64,000 nt of DNA from Paulownia fortunei (lineage: Eukaryota; Streptophyta; Magnoliopsida; Lamiales; Paulowniaceae). The notes under the pieces are model-generated. The model had not been told where the DNA came from. It did not search any database and saw nothing but the letters and a program-made list of their open reading frames with translations. Positions within the stretch are counted from its first letter, which is position 1; the number at the start of each line of letters is the position of its first letter. The stretch covers positions 14,747,445-14,811,444 of the forward strand of contig CM033107.1 in assembly GCA_019321725.1 (NCBI GenBank), in the 5' to 3' direction. The position numbers were made by a program, and so were the translations under genes. Positions 60,832 through 64,000 of this stretch are shown in pieces.

Positions 60832-61830
60832 ATGCCTAAAGAGAGAAGAGAGCGTTCTTTGTCCCTTGATAGGTCAAGGCTATCTCCTTTCCCTTGCAGC
60901 TCTAGCACAAGACAATCCTTGCCAAAAAACCCTCTAGAGGATGATAAGAATATTAAGCAATGGGAAGATGCTCGATGTCCAGTTTGTATGGAACATCCTC
61001 ATAATGCAATTTTACTTATATGTTCATCACATGAGAAAGGTTGCCGTCCTTTCATGTGTGACACAAGCTACCGCCACTCGAATTGTTTCGACCAGTTTCG
61101 GAAGTCATTTGCTGAAGCTTCAGCTGAGGTACAGAGACCAGAAGACGTGCCAAACTTGACGTCACCCTTGCTGTCTGTCACGACTATTCCAGAAGCTGCA
61201 GTATCCGACTTGGAAGGTGAAAGAAGTCTGGAAGGGTCAATGTCTATGCTTGCAGTGCCTTCTGAGAACCCAGTGAAGTTAAAGCTGGTTTGCCCTCTTT
61301 GCAGAGGCCTAATAAATGGTTGGACTGTTGTCGAGTCAGCTCGTCATTTCATGAATGCAAAATCAAGAAGTTGTGCCTGTGAGACATGTGATTTCAGTGG
61401 CACGTACAAAGATTTGCGGAAGCATGCGAGATTGGTGCATCCCTTTGTGAGGCCCACGGATGCTGATCCAGAAAGGCAGCATAACTGGAGGAGATTAGAA
61501 AGGCAGAGGGATCTGGGAGATTTACTTAGCACACTTCAGTCTTCTATTGGAGAAAACAGGACTGAGGATAGCACGTTGACCATCGATGAGGGTGGTTGGC
61601 TGACTGTCTTTTTTCTGGTCCGATTTATTCGACCGGGAAATACTTCAAATAGATCTAATACCTCAAGAGCCCATGCTCAAGTGGCTGTGCGAAGATCATC
61701 AAGAAGGCTTTGGGGTGAGAGTTATGATGGGGAACCTGATTCCAGAGATGATAATGAATCTTCTGACAGTGGGCAAAGTTTTCCAAGGCACTATGTAAGG
61801 AGACGTCTACATAATCCTGATAATCAGTGA
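60832..61830 (+). CDS. DUF1644 zinc-finger protein
   Basis: 332 residues, the only intact gene in the window. The family is plant-specific; several members are linked to stress and ABA responses, but the biochemical role is not established. The N-terminus is basic and Ser-rich. Residues 44-90 hold WEDARCPVCMEHPHNAILLI, with Cys at 49, 52, 64, 71, 76 and 85, a RING-like metal-binding region. Residues 110-148 are a less conserved linker. LVCPLCRGLINGW (152-164) and CETCDFSGTYKDLRKHARLVHP (183-204), with Cys183, Cys186, His198 and His203 arranged as a C2H2-type finger, complete the domain. A short hydrophobic stretch TVFFLVRFI (258-266) follows. The tail is basic, then acidic (RRSSRR 287-292; EPDSRDDNESSDSG 301-314) and could act in nuclear import. 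Length and order fit the family. The CDS is a single exon, and no upstream in-frame ATG is available. Confidence 0.93.
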   Translation: MPKERRERSLSLDRSRLSPFPCSSSTRQSLPKNPLEDDKNIKQWEDARCPVCMEHPHNAILLICSSHEKGCRPFMCDTSYRHSNCFDQFRKSFAEASAEVQRPEDVPNLTSPLLSVTTIPEAAVSDLEGERSLEGSMSMLAVPSENPVKLKLVCPLCRGLINGWTVVESARHFMNAKSRSCACETCDFSGTYKDLRKHARLVHPFVRPTDADPERQHNWRRLERQRDLGDLLSTLQSSIGENRTEDSTLTIDEGGWLTVFFLVRFIRPGNTSNRSNTSRAHAQVAVRRSSRRLWGESYDGEPDSRDDNESSDSGQSFPRHYVRRRLHNPDNQ

Positions 61831-61909
61831 TTGCTACAAACATACTGGGGAAGTGAAATGGACCCGAGAATCAGTGATTGCTACAGACATTGTGGGGAAG
61901 TGAAATGGA
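61822..61909 (+). repeat. 41 bp direct repeat spanning the stop codon
   Basis: AATCAGTGATTGCTACA starts at 61822 and again at 61869, 47 bp apart. Each copy runs about 41 bp to GGGGAAGTGAAATGGA with few differences. The first copy includes the DUF1644 stop codon (TGA, 61828-61830); the second lies wholly in the 3' UTR. Confidence 0.9.
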
Positions 61910-62157
61910 ATTGGAGAGAATGGCCTTTTGAGGAATGGAAGCGGATAACCTTGTTCTATTTGATTATATTTTTGGCTTAATTATATTTTACGAACCTTTT
62001 TGCTTCAAATGCCAATTTGTTCCTCCTTCAATTGAGTAAATTTGACTACTTGGTTAATTTTTTTCTCTACACCGGTGCAATATTGTGGTGCACCGAATTA
62101 TGTTGTATAAATGAAAAATGTAAATGTGTATCCGACCTGTTTTGATACACGTGTTAA
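61910..62157 (+). other. 3' UTR and downstream flank of the DUF1644 gene
   Basis: T-rich sequence after the stop codon. I could not fix a cleavage site; an AATAAA lies further on at about 62306. No gene is present. Confidence 0.4.
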
Positions 62158-63009
62158 GAGCATCTCTAACCCTGTGATATTTTGGCCTAAAATGCCAAAA
62201 TAGCACAGGATTCTATCTTCAACCGGGTCGTAGAATCTTGAGCCAATTTGGCTGGCTATGTGAGCATTGTGCCGTGCGCAATCTTGTCTTTTTTCTTTTT
62301 CTTTTGAATAAATTTTAGGATGAATTATATAAACTGCCCTAAATGTTTAGGGTTTAAACTATTTACAGAAAAATTCAGTTTTGGAAATTACAAGTATCTT
62401 CGTAATATTTATTTTTATTTTATATATTGTACCTATTGATGAGGTATTTATAAAATAAAAATAAATTTTAATAGGGTATTTGTAATATTTGAAGGGGTAT
62501 TAGTAATTTTAAAAGATAATTGAATTTTTTCATAAATAGGTTAAATTTCAATTGTAGTTTTGTAATTTATTTTAAATTTTATTGTATGTGTTATATTTAT
62601 ATATAATTTAAAAATTTATATTTTACCCTAAGTGCATATCTATCAATAAAAGTATTTCTTTTTATATTTTTTTTGTATATAAATATATTTAATATAATTT
62701 AATTGTTTATTTATATTATTATTAAAGTTTGTTTTTGTATTTTATTTCATTAAATGCCTGTTTAAGTTTTATTGTTAATTGTTTAGTTTGTTTATGAATG
62801 TTATTCAATTTACTATCATAATTAATTAAATATATATTTTTGATTAATTAATCATAAAAATACAAATAAAATATGTAATTGTATTAAGATGTTACCAAAT
62901 TATAAGTAGATATTTGATAAAATAATATAATTGTTGTAAATGAAAAAAAAAATTAAAAAATATATTTTTTAGAGTAAATTTTGAAGTATGTGGGGGTTGG
63001 AGATGAATT
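62158..63009. mobile_element. Possible AT-rich MITE
   Basis: The left end GAGCATCTCTAACCCTG and the right end GGGGTTGGAGATGAATT are imperfect inverted repeats of the GAGCATCTCCAACCC type, which borders many plant MITEs. The 0.85 kb between them is very AT-rich and has no ORF. I could not find a clean target duplication. Confidence 0.35.
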
Positions 63010-64000
63010 TTAAGTTTAGTGTAAAAATTGTATTAATTTAATGTAAAAATTACTCTAAAATTAAATTTGTGGTTGGAATTGGCCTATCTTCAAGAAATAA
63101 TAACAAAAACAATGGTCTACGATGACGTGGTCTGGCATAATTTTTCTTCAATAAAGTCGGGGATGTTTTTTATTTTAGATGATTCTTCAGAGGATGCCTA
63201 AATACCTTAGTTTGGTATATTGGGTCAGATTATAGAACTGGCCTCTCTTTTCTAATAGTTCGTCACATTTACTTTTTAGATACCAAGTTGTCACTAGTTA
63301 AATGTGTTTTAAGGATTTATTTTTTTCTTTTACTGATTATTTTTATATTTTATCAATATTTTAGCCCAGTGTTAGTTAAATGCAGGATGGGTTTTAAACG
63401 ATGTTTTATAGTACGAGTATTTTTCATATGTTTTCTAAAAAAAAAAATTTAAAAAATCGTTAAAAAATACGGAGTTCAGGATAATACACACCTTAATAAT
63501 TACGAGTATAATTCGTCTAATAATGAAAAAATCAAAATGATAGAAATGGCAATACTCATATATGTTCTTTATTAATAGTTGACATGTAGAACATGATTAA
63601 ATGAACATCCATGTTCACATAATATTAATATATGGGGGACATGAAGTTGAAAAAGAGGATTGTGCATAATTAAAAATATATAAAAATTAAAACTAAATGA
63701 AGCAAACATAATGAATGGTATAAGACATAACATCAAAATGTAACTAAATTCAAATCACCAATAGTTTTGAGCAAGAAAAGGAAAAAAAAATAAAACTAAA
63801 AACTAGATAAAAGCTAATTATAAACTAGACAAAACAGTTGTTCATTCAAAATAATAATATATAAAGAAATTCTAGTCATAAATTTGGTGAATTGCATTAC
63901 CATCCAACCATGTTAAATAATAATCATAAAGAGCAAACGGGATTGTAGCATCCAATAGATCACCACTTTCATCTTGGTCAGGCTCAACATAATTAAGAAG
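63010..64000. other. AT-rich intergenic sequence
   Basis: No ORF, repeat family or RNA gene is recognised. AT-rich runs are frequent. The stretch GAACATCCATGTTCAC at about 63603 is a small inverted repeat. Confidence 0.5.

Noticed and set aside
1..64000. tRNA, rRNA, CRISPR or bacterial-type operons
   Set aside because: None seen. The direct repeats present are LTRs, LTR subrepeats or minisatellites, and the only tRNA-like matches are the short primer sites of retrotransposons.

Overview
The window is nuclear DNA of a flowering plant. It is AT-rich, its introns follow GT-AG rules, it carries plant Ty1/copia and Ty3/gypsy LTR retrotransposons, and it holds an inserted piece of plastid DNA with ndh genes. 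A eudicot is likely, but I cannot name the species. About 57 kb of the 64 kb is a nested retrotransposon cluster. Only one gene looks intact: a DUF1644 zinc-finger gene near the right end (CDS 60832-61830, + strand). Everything called from homology here comes from reading the sequence and recognising families; no search was run.

Layout, left half. Positions 1-809 are the 3' part of a copia LTR. A second copia element (A, + strand) starts at 1190, is interrupted by about 21 kb of gypsy DNA (2193-23448), and resumes at 23449 with a broken gag-pol and a 3' LTR ending at 29997. The gypsy block is made of two non-autonomous Athila-like families on the minus strand, here called X and Y. Both have a tRNA-Asp-type primer site and encode only gag and protease, with no reverse transcriptase or integrase. 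They alternate LTR-Y / X / LTR-X / Y / LTR-Y / X / LTR-X / Y / LTR-Y. Inside the Y copies are two host-derived passengers: a LOG-like (cytokinin-activating enzyme) gene fragment at 6741-7040, and a plastid DNA insert at about 10206-10810 that joins ndhK and ndhE pieces.

Middle. Positions 29998-31170 are unrecognised. A gypsy LTR-like block with tandem repeats follows (31171-33045), then a decayed Tekay/Del-like chromovirus pol with a 2.2 kb 3' LTR (33046-38150), a copia LTR fragment (38157-38743) and an X-like gypsy 5' end (38766-40732).

Right half. A ribosomal protein L31 pseudogene (minus strand) has been hit twice, by the X-like gypsy element and by a copia element (40886-57794, minus strand, target duplication GATTG). 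That copia element itself contains a second complete copia element of the same family (43120-52569, minus strand, target duplication CTTTC). Both lack most of gag, and both carry a GC-rich minisatellite with GACGTC cores, about two units in the outer copy and about six in the inner one. Gene-like DNA begins at about 58440: a promoter with a TATA-like stretch and a telo-box, a non-coding first exon, a 2 kb 5'-UTR intron, and the DUF1644 coding exon. The last 2 kb is AT-rich and contains a possible MITE.
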